Notes: generated from the letters alone by a model not told the origin. 64,000 nt of DNA from Flaveria trinervia (GCA_025506515.1 CM046453.1:7214410-7278409), one strand, 5' to 3'; counted from the stretch's first letter, positions 22,080 through 33,560 are shown. A program made the numbers and translations.

Positions 22080-23960
22080 GGGTAGAGGAACAGCTCTCGG
22101 CACTTAACCGTATGGTGCTGAAGCTATTAGCTGCCGATGACCAGAAGACTGCTCAGATTCGTCAGCTAGTAGAACTTACTGCTGCCCAATCTCTGCAGAT
22201 ATCTCAGCATGCATAGTTGATAGAGGAGCAGGCATAGCAGATGGTTGCTCAGAGCTCAGAGATGTCTCAACTCTAGGAGCACCATGCCCAATCAGCAAAA
22301 CGGATAGAGGAGTTGGAGGCGACCAACAAGACCATCATGTTGCGGCTCAAAGGATCAAAGGATGAGCCTTTAAAGATCAAAGAAGGAGATGGAGATGATG
22401 ATGATGATGATGATGATGACAGTGATGATAATGATGATGGTGATGACCATGGGGATGATATTGATGCTGGTGATGATGCTGATGATGATGTTGATGATGA
22501 TGATGATGATATATCTGCTGTGGGTGCCACATCTGCAAGTGAGAGGAGGACAAAGAAAGCACAAGACCAAGGTGCCTCCACACCCGCCCCGTCAGCAGAG
22601 GAGCACAGGATCCAAGACAAGAGTAATTCTTAGTTGTTTATGCTCTTTAAATCATATGTATTTGAATCTTGTATCAAATTAATGTAATGAGTGTTTATAT
22701 TTAATGTTAAAGTTTCTGTTTTGATTATTAACTAATGATTGTTATGTTGCATGTCTAAATCAAGCAGATCCAAATTTTCAGAGGGATGAATATGATGTTG
22801 CACCCCTCCAACAGATCAAGACTCAACTCATGATGTTTTTTGATCTGTAGGGAATAGTCAGGAGATTGGTGATGTACACTCCTGAAGAAGGAGAGATAAT
22901 TCACAATCTCACTGACGAGCAAATTGCAGAAATGTTCAAGCTCAATCCCGATGAGATTGTCAAGGATGCTCCAACAGTCCATGTGGAAAGTGACGAAGAG
23001 CTCAACAACGTTGATAAGATCGAGATTGAAGATGTCATTGACCAGCATTATCTAGAGTACACTGACATTGAGGGTAATGTCATTCCTAATCTAGGAGACA
23101 ATCTTGTCAGTGAAACCTTGAGACTCTGGATAAACTGGAACAGAGTCTGACAAGACTGAAGATAAGGCCCAAGCCTCGAAAGCTGAAGTCCATATCAGAA
23201 AGGCTGAGTGGGCTACATTCTTTGAAGAAATAAGAGCCCAACGCAGTGCTTCGAAGTCGACTGTCTACACCAAGCTGTATAAAGTGAAGAAACATCATAA
23301 GGTGTCGGGCAAAATCATCGCGTGGGCATATTTTGAAGATCTCAATGTTTATGCAGTTAAACGTGAGAAAGGGATCGAGTACTTCAGGTTCCCACACGAC
23401 CTGAAGACTTTTCCTGGATTTAAGCTTAACCAGTTAGCGAAGCTAAAATTGCTATACGCTAATCCACGCAAAATGTCTGGCTGGTTTGAAGCAACTCTAA
23501 AGAAAGAGTACCACACCAGATGGGTCAACTTAAAACCTCAACAACCAACGAGGTATATCAGACGGTCTGAGGTTGATGCCATAACTGGAAAACCGAAAAT
23601 AGTGCTGAAGTGGAGTCCTCCGCACACCATGTCTAAGATCCCACTACGGGAAATGCCACAGGACTTCACTCCACACCTCAAATGGTGGTACTATGATTGG
23701 AGGACAAGAGAGGCAGTCATAGTTTTGAACAAGAATGGTATAATGGAAACCATCAAGGTGTTTGACCCAATATGGCTTACAAACTTGTCTACTGATGATG
23801 TCTACACATTATACAAGTGGCCACTGTTCTATGACTCTCAAGATATTGTACAAGCCCTACAATTTTAGAACGTGATACGACTCTGCTTTGCTTTTGAGAT
23901 ACACATAGGAGTCACAAGAGAAGAGATGTACAAGAAGTATGAGGAGGTTATGAAGATGGT
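22080..23960 (+). pseudogene. Copia-1 extra 3' ORF (function unknown, decayed)
   Basis: Lies between pol and the 3' LTR in sense orientation, the place of the so-called env-like gene of Sireviruses. The first part is Gln/Leu/Ala-rich and looks coiled-coil, broken by at least three TAG codons where CAG fits (22214-22280). Then comes a long Asp run encoded by GAT repeats (about 22396-22512). A following open stretch, 22866-23150, is acidic. The last, 23284-23868, is the best preserved, rich in aromatic residues (LKWWYYDWRTREAVIVL, VFDPIWLTNL). A WxYD...R-A-hydrophobic motif recurs in the Copia-2 3' ORF (GWRYDNIRKALIII), indicating shared ancestry. No signal peptide or clear membrane span is seen, so an envelope role is not supported here. 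Confidence 0.75.
22391..22512 (+). repeat. GAT trinucleotide repeat (poly-Asp)
   Basis: Interrupted (GAT)n tract coding for an Asp-rich run in the 3' ORF. It creates false His-, Ile- and Met-rich frames on both strands. Confidence 0.95.
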
Positions 23961-23984
23961 AAGACATTAGATGAAACTAGGTTC

Positions 23985-23994
23985 AAGGGGGAGT
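23985..23994 (+). other. Polypurine tract of Copia-1
   Basis: AAGGGGGAGT lies directly before the 3' LTR (TGTAG at 23996). The AGGGGGAG core is also at 11808-11815 and 13655-13662. Confidence 0.88.
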
Positions 23995-23995
23995 T

Positions 23996-24730
23996 TGTAG
24001 ATACATGTGTCCCTAGTTTCTGAACTTAATGTAATATGTCTTTAGTGTCTTATACTTATGTAACAGTTGGGTACTAATGAAATGTAAATGTTTGGTTGTG
24101 TTTATAATCTTTAGTATTTCATTAATGAGTTGTTTAACGCATGTTGAATTGAATATATAGGTTTGTGGTTGTTTGAACTAATATAAATAATGTCATGACA
24201 ACTAATACATTCAAACTAGTAATATGAAGTTATCATGCGAATGGCCCATGCTAATGGACCATACGCATGAACAACTTCATGCGAATGACTCGGTCACACG
24301 ACTGAACCAGGAGACTGGATCAGTCGTATGATTGTAACATAAGATTGGCTCAGTCACACGACTGAACACTCACTCGTGCGAATGGATCAACCGCATGGCT
24401 CAATTGCACGACTGAACCATGCTAATGGTTTAGTCGCCCGAATAAGTAACCCTAACCTATAAATACCACTTAATTCGTGAAAAAACATAAGCATTGAATA
24501 CACTTTGACTCCAGACGTACCCTAGCCGTCCAGAGACCTCTAAGAACCTACTCCAAGTTCATAGATCGCAGTAGATCGATTCCTAATCATTCTTAACGTT
24601 TAGAATCAATACAAAATTGTTTCTACGTGCGTTCTCACTGATTGAATCGCCAATCAAATAAGATTTCACACTATTTGATTCAGTATACACGTTAATCAGT
24701 TTGTATTTCATTCAATACACGATCCTAACA
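23996..24730 (+). repeat. Copia-1 3' LTR
   Basis: 735 bp, matching the 5' LTR with scattered substitutions and small indels. It includes the dyad array (24286-24440) and TATAAATA at 24458-24465, and is followed by the TSD ATTTT. Confidence 0.95.
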
Positions 24731-24735
24731 ATTTT

Positions 24736-25100
24736 ACTTTCAAATTATATTTCAGATATAAACTCTAATATGTTTTTCTTTTTGTTTTAACTAAGAAATA
24801 TATTTTGCTTTTTTCAATGCTATAATGGAATGATGGCTGGAATCTTAGGTATTTTTTTATTTTTTTTAATATAAAATCATATATTGAAAATTTCGACCTC
24901 TACGTTTTCTCCTTCTGTTACTTTCATAAAAAATCGATGATAACTCGATTTGATGGTTTAGTAATCTAATTTCAGAAAAATATGCATAAGTGATCAAATT
25001 AAAATATTTTTGAAACTTGATTACTATTTTGTGATCTTTTATATAAAGTGTCTCAATTTAAAGCTCATCAATGCTTGTACTAATTGACAAATTCATATAG
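24736..25100. other. AT-rich spacer between Copia-1 and the next repeat
   Basis: No ORF, no repeat structure and no RNA feature seen. Confidence 0.6.
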
Positions 25101-25103
25101 AGG

Positions 25104-25209
25104 TTGTTTTTCAGCCTCTTAATCAGACTCTAATGATTTAGATGTTTGAATGGTTTTTACACTTAATGGTTTAGACGGTTGTTTTCGCGAGCAATGTCTG
25201 AATGGTTAA
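25104..25209. repeat. Outer repeat flanking the split MITE, left part
   Basis: Sequence with TCTGAATGGTT, CACTTAATGG and AGACGGTTGTTTTCGCGAGC. The same phrases flank the MITE at 58695-59494, and the right part lies at 37529-37740. It is apparently a larger repeat that contains the MITE. Confidence 0.65.
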
Positions 25210-25287
25210 AGGTTGTTTGATTACACTTACTCAGTAAGATCTGACTGAGTCAGAAGCGGACCTAGTTAGAAGTTCTGACTGGGTATG

Positions 25288-26129
25288 TGCAGGTCATTGA
25301 AGAGGATCAGTTACAACACAAAAACACAAAGAGGAGATTAACTAGACTTTATTTAAACAGTAAACTGGATTAACCAAGTTAAGACACTAGGAACACAAGT
25401 AATGTAAGAGACAAAACACAAATAACACAAGTGTATGGTTTTCAAGAATGCAGTATATTGCTTTCTCTATGTTCTATTACAAGTGTTACAAAGCATCATA
25501 GAAAGATACAAGAACATGAGATACTTATTCTACATCCTACAGCCGGCTATACTTTGAAAGCCAGCTAGATACAATTGACTAGACACAAACAAAATCAATT
25601 GTAGAGAGTTAAAAGGCAGATTGCCTTTTGACTTGTGACTATGACATGCCATAGCTCACATCCTTATCTATTATAAAAAGGATAAAGTACATAAAGTAGA
25701 AAGTTACAGACTCAAGACCTCAATGTACAGTTACCAAAAGCATGGACCTTTTCACCAACTCATGTAAGTTGGTGACCTTACAGAGATGCAGCGGAAAGGT
25801 GTCCAGCTTTATGGAACAGTACATCAGATAAAGCATGTTACTAAAAGTCTTCGGAAGAAATCTGTCTTCATGAATTGAAGCTTCGAAAGACTTTGTCTCT
25901 AAGGCCTCGGAAGACTTCATGTTTGGCTTCGGAAGACTTCATGTTTGGCTTAGGAAGACTTCATGTTTGGCTTTGGAAGATATTGGTCTTGGTCGGAAGA
26001 TTTCACAATTAGAGTATTTTCTGTTTCATGTGTGAAACTTCCTAAGCATTCTTCTTTAATGTACTTGTGTAGCATGCAGGATAGATTTAAGATGTTTAGG
26101 TTGCATCAACCTTTTTATTAATCTTTACA
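25288..26129 (-). repeat. Copia-2 3' LTR
   Basis: 842 bp, from TGCAGGTC to ATCTTTACA on the plus strand. Next to it at 26130-26141 is AACTCCCCCTA, the minus-strand polypurine tract TAGGGGGAGTT. CTTCGGAAG-type motifs cluster at about 25853-25995, upstream (in minus orientation) of a TATA-like TTATAATAG near 25670-25682. Confidence 0.92.
25911..25976. repeat. 22-bp tandem repeat, three units, in Copia-2 LTR
   Basis: AAGACTTCATGTTTGGCTTC and variants occur three times head to tail. The partner LTR has one unit (36710-36731), so copy number changed after insertion. Confidence 0.9.
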
Positions 26130-26199
26130 AACTCCCCCTAGGCTGATGCTACCAAAACACTTAGTAGACTTCAGATATCAACAGTCCTCATTAGGATGA

Positions 26200-28179
26200 T
26201 CACCATTCCTTTCTTCATAAGATGATCAGGATCCTTCAAACTGTCAAAATGTCTTCTTATATCAAAGAGGTCAGGTAGAGGCAACTGAAACATGTCTTGC
26301 CATGTGTAAATGTCTTAAGTCCCTTGATCTCTAATGACATGCCATCTTTCAGGATTTGTAGTGTATGTCCAAGACAGATGGGTCTTCTTGTTGCTAGAGG
26401 AGCTGTTTGAATTGGAGTTGATGTAGCATCCTCTGGTTGCATATCCTCAGTTTGTTCTGATTCTTTCTGAGGTTTAGAAGATAGTGCAGTCTTCTTCTTC
26501 TTAGGCTTTGGTTTAGAAGCCATCATCTTCTTCTCTTTGTAGGTTTTAACTGAGAAGACTGGGCTCTGTTGTCTTTCTCAGTTGGGACTTCCTCTTTCTC
26601 AGGTTCAGAAGGAGAGGGAGATTGACCCTGCTGTGGATCAGAAGATGAAATTTGCTGAGTATCAGCAGGAGGTTCGGGTTGTGTTGTCTCTAGTTGTTCA
26701 ACCTTAACCTCCACCTTAGGTGGAGCTTGACTTGGAGTGGAGTGTAAGTCAGTGAGCTCTCCACTTTTAATCTCTGCTTGATCACCCTAATATACTCATC
26801 CATAGTGGATAGATACATGGGGCCAAGTCTCCTTCCGTAGAATCCATACAGCTTCAAGAAGCTTATCATCCTCTGCCTGTCAGCAGACTTCTTCATGCTC
26901 TTTTGGATGATGGCTCTTGATTTTGTAGCTTCTTCCCTTAGCTTCTTCTTAGTTTTCTTTCTGTCCTTGACTAACTCAAGCTCAAGTTGTTTTAAGTACT
27001 CAAACTCAACATATTCATAGGACAAGGAAGGAGTGCATCTGCCTGGTAGAAGCCTGTGGCACTCAGGTAGTTGATCATCTTGATCTTGTCTTCTTCTTTG
27101 TCTACCTGAGGTTCTTTTTGAGCCACATCTTCTTGTACAGGACTTTCTTGAGTTGGGGAAAGGGTAGGCATATCCTTGTACAATCTTTTTCTTCTTCTTT
27201 CTTCTTTGACTTTTACTAGGAGTTCTGCATCTTCTGCCTCCTCTTCTCCCTTGACCTTTCCAGGTCAACCAGTTCATTCAACTCATCTAAGGGGAGAGAA
27301 ATGACACTGTCTATGTCATAGTTTCTAGTCTGTAGATAGTTAATTCTGACTGCCCTTAACTCATCATTCTAAGTATCTGGTCTGGGGGCAGCCCTGGTAG
27401 CAAACTCCATGAGCCTTGAAGACTCGGCAGATGAACTTTCTCCCCTTAGCCTCCTTTTCCTCTCTCTCTCTCCTCCTCAATGTCATTTTTCTTTTCCTTT
27501 TGTCACTCACAAACCTTTGTGACTCAGGGTGGAGAGAGATTTGGCCTTCATTGCTTGTTGCAGCATTTGAGCTCAGGCCAGAGAGAGGTTGAGAGAGCAC
27601 CTTCACCAGCAGGTGTCTCAGAAGGAATGTGGATCTCTACAGCAGTTGGTGATGATGAGACAGGGGTCTCAAGTTCTGCCACTAGGCCTTCAGTCAAGGT
27701 TTCCCCTATGAAACTAATCTTAGGGTCTGCCTCAACATCCAGTTGACTGATGGCATTGCCTGATTGCCTAAGTCTCCTTCTTAAGCTAAACTCTGTAGTG
27801 ATCTGTCTTGGATACTTTAAGCCATTCTGTCAGCTTGTCTTGATTTGCTTGGGTTGACAAGTGACATGTTGACTAGATCCAAGCCTTCATAGTAGTTCAA
27901 AGTCTGAAAATTGAAGACTTCTTGCTGTCCTTGAACTCTTATGATGATTAGGGCTTTCCTGATGTTGTCATACCTCCACCCAATGATGTGATTGGAAGAT
28001 GGTGAAGATGACATAGCCCTTGGTATCCCATCCTCAAACAGACTTTGTATGAAGGAGTCTGTGTAGTCCACATCAATGTGAACTTGAGGAGGTTGCTAAG
28101 AATGCACAATTGCAAGTGTGGATGGTGAGTCCTGAATGTCCACTCTCTCTGAAGGACCCCCAGGTTCTGTGGCTGCAAT
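26200..28179 (-). pseudogene. Copia-2 extra 3' ORF, C-terminal half (decayed)
   Basis: Minus-strand continuation of the ORF split by the gypsy solo LTR. It contains GWRYDNIRKALIII (about 27930-28000), related to WWYYDWRTREAVIVL of Copia-1, then Lys/Glu-rich charged stretches and a final Lys-rich segment (KPKPKKKKTALSSKP at about 26470-26520). Several stops and frame changes break it. The charged, low-complexity composition suggests a disordered or nucleic-acid-associated protein, but its function is unknown. Confidence 0.7.
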
Positions 28180-31100
28180 TGTCACACCCCGATCGACGGC
28201 GGAATCATCCGGGCGGACGAATGGGAGACGATTGATCATAGCACATGGAACTAATTAAGTTGAAATATTATTAAATATAATTATTCAATAAACATTACAA
28301 GACAAATAAAATAAGAAGATAACAATCAAAATACAACAAAAAACATAAGTCTTTCAATTAGTCTAGGTCCAAGTCTTATATGAGCACAAGAAGGTCTTCA
28401 AGCATCAAACCTGAAACATGATGAAAATAAAAGAGTCAACTAGAAATAGTTGGTGAGTTTCCAAGGTTTTCATACATAATATAACAAGGTTACAAGTAGC
28501 AATTCATGTCATAGGTTATAAGTTAGTAAGGTTATAGAACACATATCGTTACAACCAAACCTTGACTTGATTACAAGTATATAAGATTGGCTAAGTGTAT
28601 TTGGTTCCCATGATGAACAAGAATACGTCATCAGGAGTCGGCAATACATCGACTTTAGCACCAAATAGGCTTGTCAGGCCCAAGATCTAAGACGTCCCCA
28701 GGCTAGCAATAGGTAATGATTGTAAACAAACTATGTATCTCATATAATCACTTACAACACACAAATAACCATGACAAAATATAAAGATGAATTGCAAGTG
28801 CTTTACAAGTCTCAAACGTTTATAAGGGTATGTTGTATAAGTATCATGTTTCACCCCAAATAGTGTAAAATAAAATAAAAAGGGGCAAGGAAAACTCACA
28901 TTATATATAAGAAAAACAAACGAGGCTCCAATGATCTCTCTTACAAGATGCCCAAATGTATATGTTCCAAGATTAAGTTCAATAATAGGATTAACAATAA
29001 GACATGAACTAGGGTTTCAATTGGAATTTGGGGGTTTAAATAATTAATTAAAATAATGACTTGTTTATGTTTTGGTTTAATAAAGACAATATAAATCAAT
29101 TAAAAAAAATCTAAACAATTTAAGTTATTGATTTAATAGAAATTAAGTATAATATGTGTAAAGAAATAATTATTTAATAGTTAACTATTTAAAACTTGAT
29201 AAAGATATTACATATTTAAATGACGTTGAAATTATTTAAAATCATTTTATAAAGTTTTGAGCTTTTAAAATGATTATTATAAAGGTTTTATAATACAAAA
29301 ACCTTAAAAATAAAAATAAATATATTAGCACATTATATTATGTCATAAGTTTTAAGAATTTAAACAAAATTTTAAGGAATAACTTTATTAATTATTTATA
29401 TACAACATGGTTAAAAGAATTAATATTTAAATAATTATACAATAACTATTTGAATAATAGTTATTTAACATGTAAATTTATAATGTTTTGAAATAACCAA
29501 AATTTGAACCATAAAAGATTTTTAGCATTTAAATCACATAAAAGAAGTAATAATATTTATAACCTTTGTTATTCTAAAAATAATTAAATTTAACATCATA
29601 AGTTTGCTTTTAAACCTTAAAAATTAAGTTAATAATTAATTAAATAGTCAATTATTTAAATAGGTTATAATATAACTTATTGAGTTAAAGAAGACCATTA
29701 CAAGGTAATAAAAGACAAACTTTTAAATAACTATTGCCATAGTTTTAATAATTTTAAACTATAAAATTAGAATATTAAATTGTTTAAAAAAATTTTAGAA
29801 ATTAAATTAATAACTTCTGGAATAAATTAATTAACAATAACAATTTTATTTTGATTAAGTAATATACTAAGAAGTTAAATAATTTAAAATGATTAAAAAA
29901 AACTAATTTTAAAATAACCTGCGGGTGCCCGGGTTCGAACCCGGGACCCTATGTGTGGAGTTCGTGTAAGTTACCGCTGGGCTATAAGCCCCATGTCTGT
30001 AAAAAGCTCAGTTTTAAAGTTTAAAAACATTGAATATAAAAGCCCCCAATTTCATAAGAACCCTAGAATCGATTTGATTCCAATTGAACATCGAATTGAT
30101 ATTGTTAATGAAATCAATCATAGGGCTTTGATTGCCCATGTGAAACCGAGCACAAAGATGTGTGGTACTTACGTTATTATGTTTGAATTGATGATCACAC
30201 GTTCAAGAATGATTCGCGACTGTGGGGATGTGCTTCAAGGTGCAAACGAGGTTGATAACCCAATTAAACTTGTATGAAGCTTCGGATGGTGATGCTGAGT
30301 AATAGCCCTCACTCAATTTGGATTTAAAAAGCTCAGAAGATGAAGCTCGACCAAGTTGTAGGTCGCGATGAAGGTGATGATCAATTGAGATGAAATTGTG
30401 GTTATCAGGCGAAATTGAATGTGATAATCATTTAGAGATAGATAAAATATCGTTTTGGTTCGATTAATTGGATTATTAATGGGGTTTAATGCTCGAACGC
30501 CTAAGAAGTTGAAGATGTTTCGGTTAAGTGTTCGATTAGACAAGAAACGGGTGTTTAAATGTGGTTAATTGATGCACACATGTTCGAGTCTCATTCTAGA
30601 AGGGTTAGGGAGCGGTTACGGATCAATATTCAACGATTTTCGACGAGTTTAGGAGTCACCGGAATCCGGCCGAAGGATGGCCGGGAATCGGCCGGAAACA
30701 CGGGGTCAAAAGAGGGAGGGGGGGTTAGTTTAGCAATTTACACTTTCAACCCCTCAAGTTTCATATTGTTATTATTTTATGTAAAAGCTTTTAAATCAAG
30801 TTTTAAGAATTACCCATCCAACCCTAGACTTTATAAAACTCATTTGAATAATAAACCAAATTAATTATTTGTTAAATTTTATAAACTTATAAACTTTATA
30901 GTTTAATTATTTAATTTCAATAATAAGAATCTATAACTATCAAAGAAACTTTATAATTTTATTAAAATTTCATTTTATAACTTGATAATTTTTAGTAAGA
31001 CTTTTCCATTTATTTGTAGAATGAATGGTAAATCTTTATAACTTTATAAAAATTTATTTCGAAGTAAATTATTACAACTTGTTTTAAATAATTAAAAAAA

Positions 31101-31212
31101 TAATTTACAAAAAAAAGTTGTATTTAATCCATTAAAACCAAAATAATTTAATAATGAAATTCAAATTGAATTCAGGTTTTGGGTTTTAACTCGAAAACTT
31201 ATGGATGTTACA
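28180..31212 (-). mobile_element. Gypsy (Tekay/Del-like) solo LTR, 3.03 kb, in Copia-2
   Basis: On the plus strand it begins TGTCACACCCCGATCG and ends GGATGTTACA, with a perfect TSD GCAAT (28175-28179 and 31213-31217). It has no internal region and is closely related to the LTR at 16136-21643. TGTAACATCC as the minus-strand start and GGGGTGTGACA as its end are typical of Tekay/Del LTRs. The open frame at 30559-30864 is not a gene. Confidence 0.93.
29921..29992 (-). repeat. tRNA-like module in gypsy solo LTR
   Basis: The minus strand reads TAGCCCAGCGGTAAC (fits the A box), then GGGTTCGAACCC (perfect B-box core) in a CCCGGG/CCCGGG hairpin, with tRNA-like spacing. The 7-bp acceptor ends (GGGGCTT and CACCCGC) pair poorly. 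It lies in sense orientation with the LTR, and its homologue is at 17776-17850. Confidence 0.7.
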
Positions 31213-32994
31213 GCAATGACTTTCTCCTCCTTTTGATAGCATCACCTACTTGCATAGGTGAGCTGGAAGATAGGTCAATCACATTCACAGGTTCTTGTGT
31301 TCCTGGTTGAGCTCTTCTTAAAGGTCTCCCAGCTAGTTTTTCCTCAAGATATGAAATATCAAGTTGCTGATCATTGACTCTGTTGTGTAAGGTAGTCACC
31401 TGAGATTCAAGGTGACTGACCTTTGAGACTAGGTAAGTGTATGTTTTGGACAGTTTGTGCACCTTTAGTCTCAGATTCCCCTAATCTTCATCAAAAGACT
31501 CATTGGGGTATGAGATGATTGGACCAAAGTCCTCTCTCTCACCACCAGCTTGAGGTTTTTGGTTGTTGGCTTTCCTCTGCTCACTGGCAATCTCAGTTGT
31601 GATGTCAGTGGGCTGAGTTGCCATGATTGAGTCTTTAGAGATGTAATCACTTGTAGAAGTGAGAGCCTCTTTCATATGGACATCCTGAACAGGTTCAGGA
31701 GTGTCCACCTCAGTTGTAGGTGACTGATGTGAGATAGATATAGGAGACTCAGGAGTATTCATCTCTCTTTGAGTAGGGGAAAGAAGAGAGACTCATTATA
31801 CTCACTGAAACCTAGATCCTCATCAATATAGAAATCAAGGTTGGGAATTGGTTGGTTGAGATCTATAGGACGGGGATGGTAACTGTCCCCTAAAGGTTGA
31901 TCACTAGAGTGTTGAGACTCTGAGTGATGGCTTAAGGCAGTTTGGGTTATGAGTTCATCAGGCTGAGCATGAGGAACCTCAGAACTGATTCTTGAAGAGA
32001 TGGGAGTGGTTGCTCCGCAGGAGAAGTGGGAGCTCCAGTATCCACTTCTTCTAGTATGGTTGAGTATATGGGGGCCTCCACAGACTGAATAGTCTGAGCA
32101 GGGATTCGTTTGGAATTTCTTTGGTAAATGAGGTGATTTGAGGCTGTGTGGGTGGTTGGAAAGTAACAGGTGTGGGTTTAACACTAGCTTGTGCTGCTAG
32201 GTTGTCACCTTGAGCAATGAGCTCAACATTTTTGGGACTAGGGCTGTTTCTACCCCAGAGAAGCCAACAGTGGACTTTCTCAGTATTTTAAAGATGTCGG
32301 GCTTCATCTGTCCCAATTTAAGAATGTTACTTGTTTCCCTTAACTGTGAGCCCAGTTCACAGTTAAGAATGTACTGGACATATCTAGGAAACATGTAATA
32401 TTCTAAGGAGTCTAAGTTAGCAAGTAAATTGGTATAAAAAAACTGAGAATACCTGAACTTGACCACCTAAATCATTCCATGGATGATAAAGGAGAGATCC
32501 TCAGGAATCTGGTCCCATCCACCATGCTTGTTTGATAAGCTGTGGATGACCACATGGAGCAGGAATCTCCATTGGGATGAGACCTTCTCTTTCCTAAAGG
32601 TCTTTACAGAGAAATCTCCCTCATATCCCATCTGCTCAAAGTAATGGTTAACAACTTCCTTTGGGAAGAACACCTCACCTTCTTCATCGTCCAGCTGAAG
32701 ATGCACGTTGATGATGGCCGAAGTGATGAAGATTGTTCTCCCCTACACTGTGGCAGACAGTGCCTTCTCCCCATCCATAACAACCTCTTGGCAGGTTTTC
32801 CAGAATTCTAGTAGATGATCCTCATAGAGTGGAGGATCAATGGTTAGGGAGGTGAAGTAGTTAGACAGAGTTAAGAAACAACAAACCTCTGAGAAATTAG
32901 GATCTTTCTCAGAGCTTAACAGAGCAACCTAATTATGTTGTCTGTGTAGGTGCATGGAAAAGTTGGGATCATTTCTGTGAGCAAGGTTGGCCAT
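31213..32994 (-). pseudogene. Copia-2 extra 3' ORF, N-terminal half (decayed)
   Basis: The ATG at 32992-32994 starts MANLAHRNDPNF. The frame runs through TAG codons (one at codon 22, one near 32743, one at 32467-32469) with clear protein-like sequence between them (LLEFWKTCQEV, FFPKEVVNHYFEQMGYEG, SQWRFLLHVVIHSLS, YYMFPRYVQYILN, GFSGVETALVPKML). From memory, proteins of this kind are common as hypothetical proteins beside copia pol in Asteraceae genomes; function unknown. A one-base shift near 32235 changes frame. The last segment has a heptad-like Leu/Val pattern (about 31380-31460). Confidence 0.78.
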
Positions 32995-33106
32995 TTTGAG
33001 GTAGCTTAAAGATGAAGAAAGAAGAAAGAAGGAAATTTCAGAGAGAAATTTGGGATTTTAGGTTTGGAGGAAGAACAGATGATAGAAAGAGAGGGAAACC
33101 GTTGGG

Positions 33107-33112
33107 TTTATA
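33107..33112 (-). promoter_or_regulatory. Candidate internal promoter (TATA) of the Copia-2 3' ORF
   Basis: The minus strand reads CATATAAACCC, followed by a C/T-rich leader and the ORF ATG about 113 nt downstream. The CTTCGGAAG array lies just upstream (33235-33560). Confidence 0.6.
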
Positions 33113-33234
33113 TGTGAGAAGGATTTCAGATAAAGTTTAATGAAAGAGGATAAACTTTGAAATCCGAATGTCGGTCTCACCTCTGAAAAAGTAGTTACTT
33201 TTGCTCAAAAAGTAGTTTTCTTGAAAAACAAAAA

Positions 33235-33560
33235 GCTTTCGAAAGTTAATTATCTTCTGAAGTTTTAATTAAAAAGCTTCCGAAGCTAAAATGACTTCGG
33301 AAGATTTTCCTGAGAGATTTGAGGATTTTTCTTCGGAAGAGAAATTAAAACTTGAGTGCTTTGTTTAGAAATCAACAAAGCTTCCGAGAGTTAATTTTGC
33401 TTCGGAAGTAAATGGTCCTTGAAAATAAGTAAGTGTCTGAGACAAATATTTAAGCTTCGGAAGATAGATTTGAAACCTCTTCCGAAGGTAAATTTCTTAG
33501 ACAGTTAAATATTTTGAAGGCATGATTTGCTTCTGAAGTTAAAAGCATAACTTCTGAAGT
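33235..33560. repeat. CTTCGGAAG-type motif array in Copia-2
   Basis: At least ten copies of CTTC[C/G/T]GAAG in about 325 bp, in both orientations (33254, 33278, 33294, 33331, 33410, 33455, 33478, 33530, 33551 and others). The same motif clusters in the LTR at 25853-25995. Confidence 0.85.

Larger units (their letters stand above)
6260..24730 (+). mobile_element. Copia-1: Ty1/copia (Sirevirus-like) LTR retrotransposon with nested insertions
   Basis: Both LTRs begin TGTAGATACATG and end GATCCTAACA; the flanking target duplication is ATTTT (6255-6259 and 24731-24735). The order PBS, gag, protease, integrase, RT, RNase H is that of Ty1/copia. Sirevirus-like traits are the initiator-Met-type PBS TGGTATCAGAGC, repeated AGGGGGAG tracts (11808, 13655 and next to the 3' LTR), short dyad arrays in non-coding DNA, and an extra ORF between RNase H and the 3' LTR. 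The length of 18.5 kb includes a nested gypsy fragment from 16136. The two LTRs differ by roughly 5% by eye, and the genes carry many stops and frameshifts, so it is an old, immobile copy. Confidence 0.95.

Noticed and set aside
22370..22682. Ser-, Ile-, His- and Met-rich frames on both strands
   Set aside because: Frame shadows of the GAT repeat that encodes the Asp run of the Copia-1 3' ORF.
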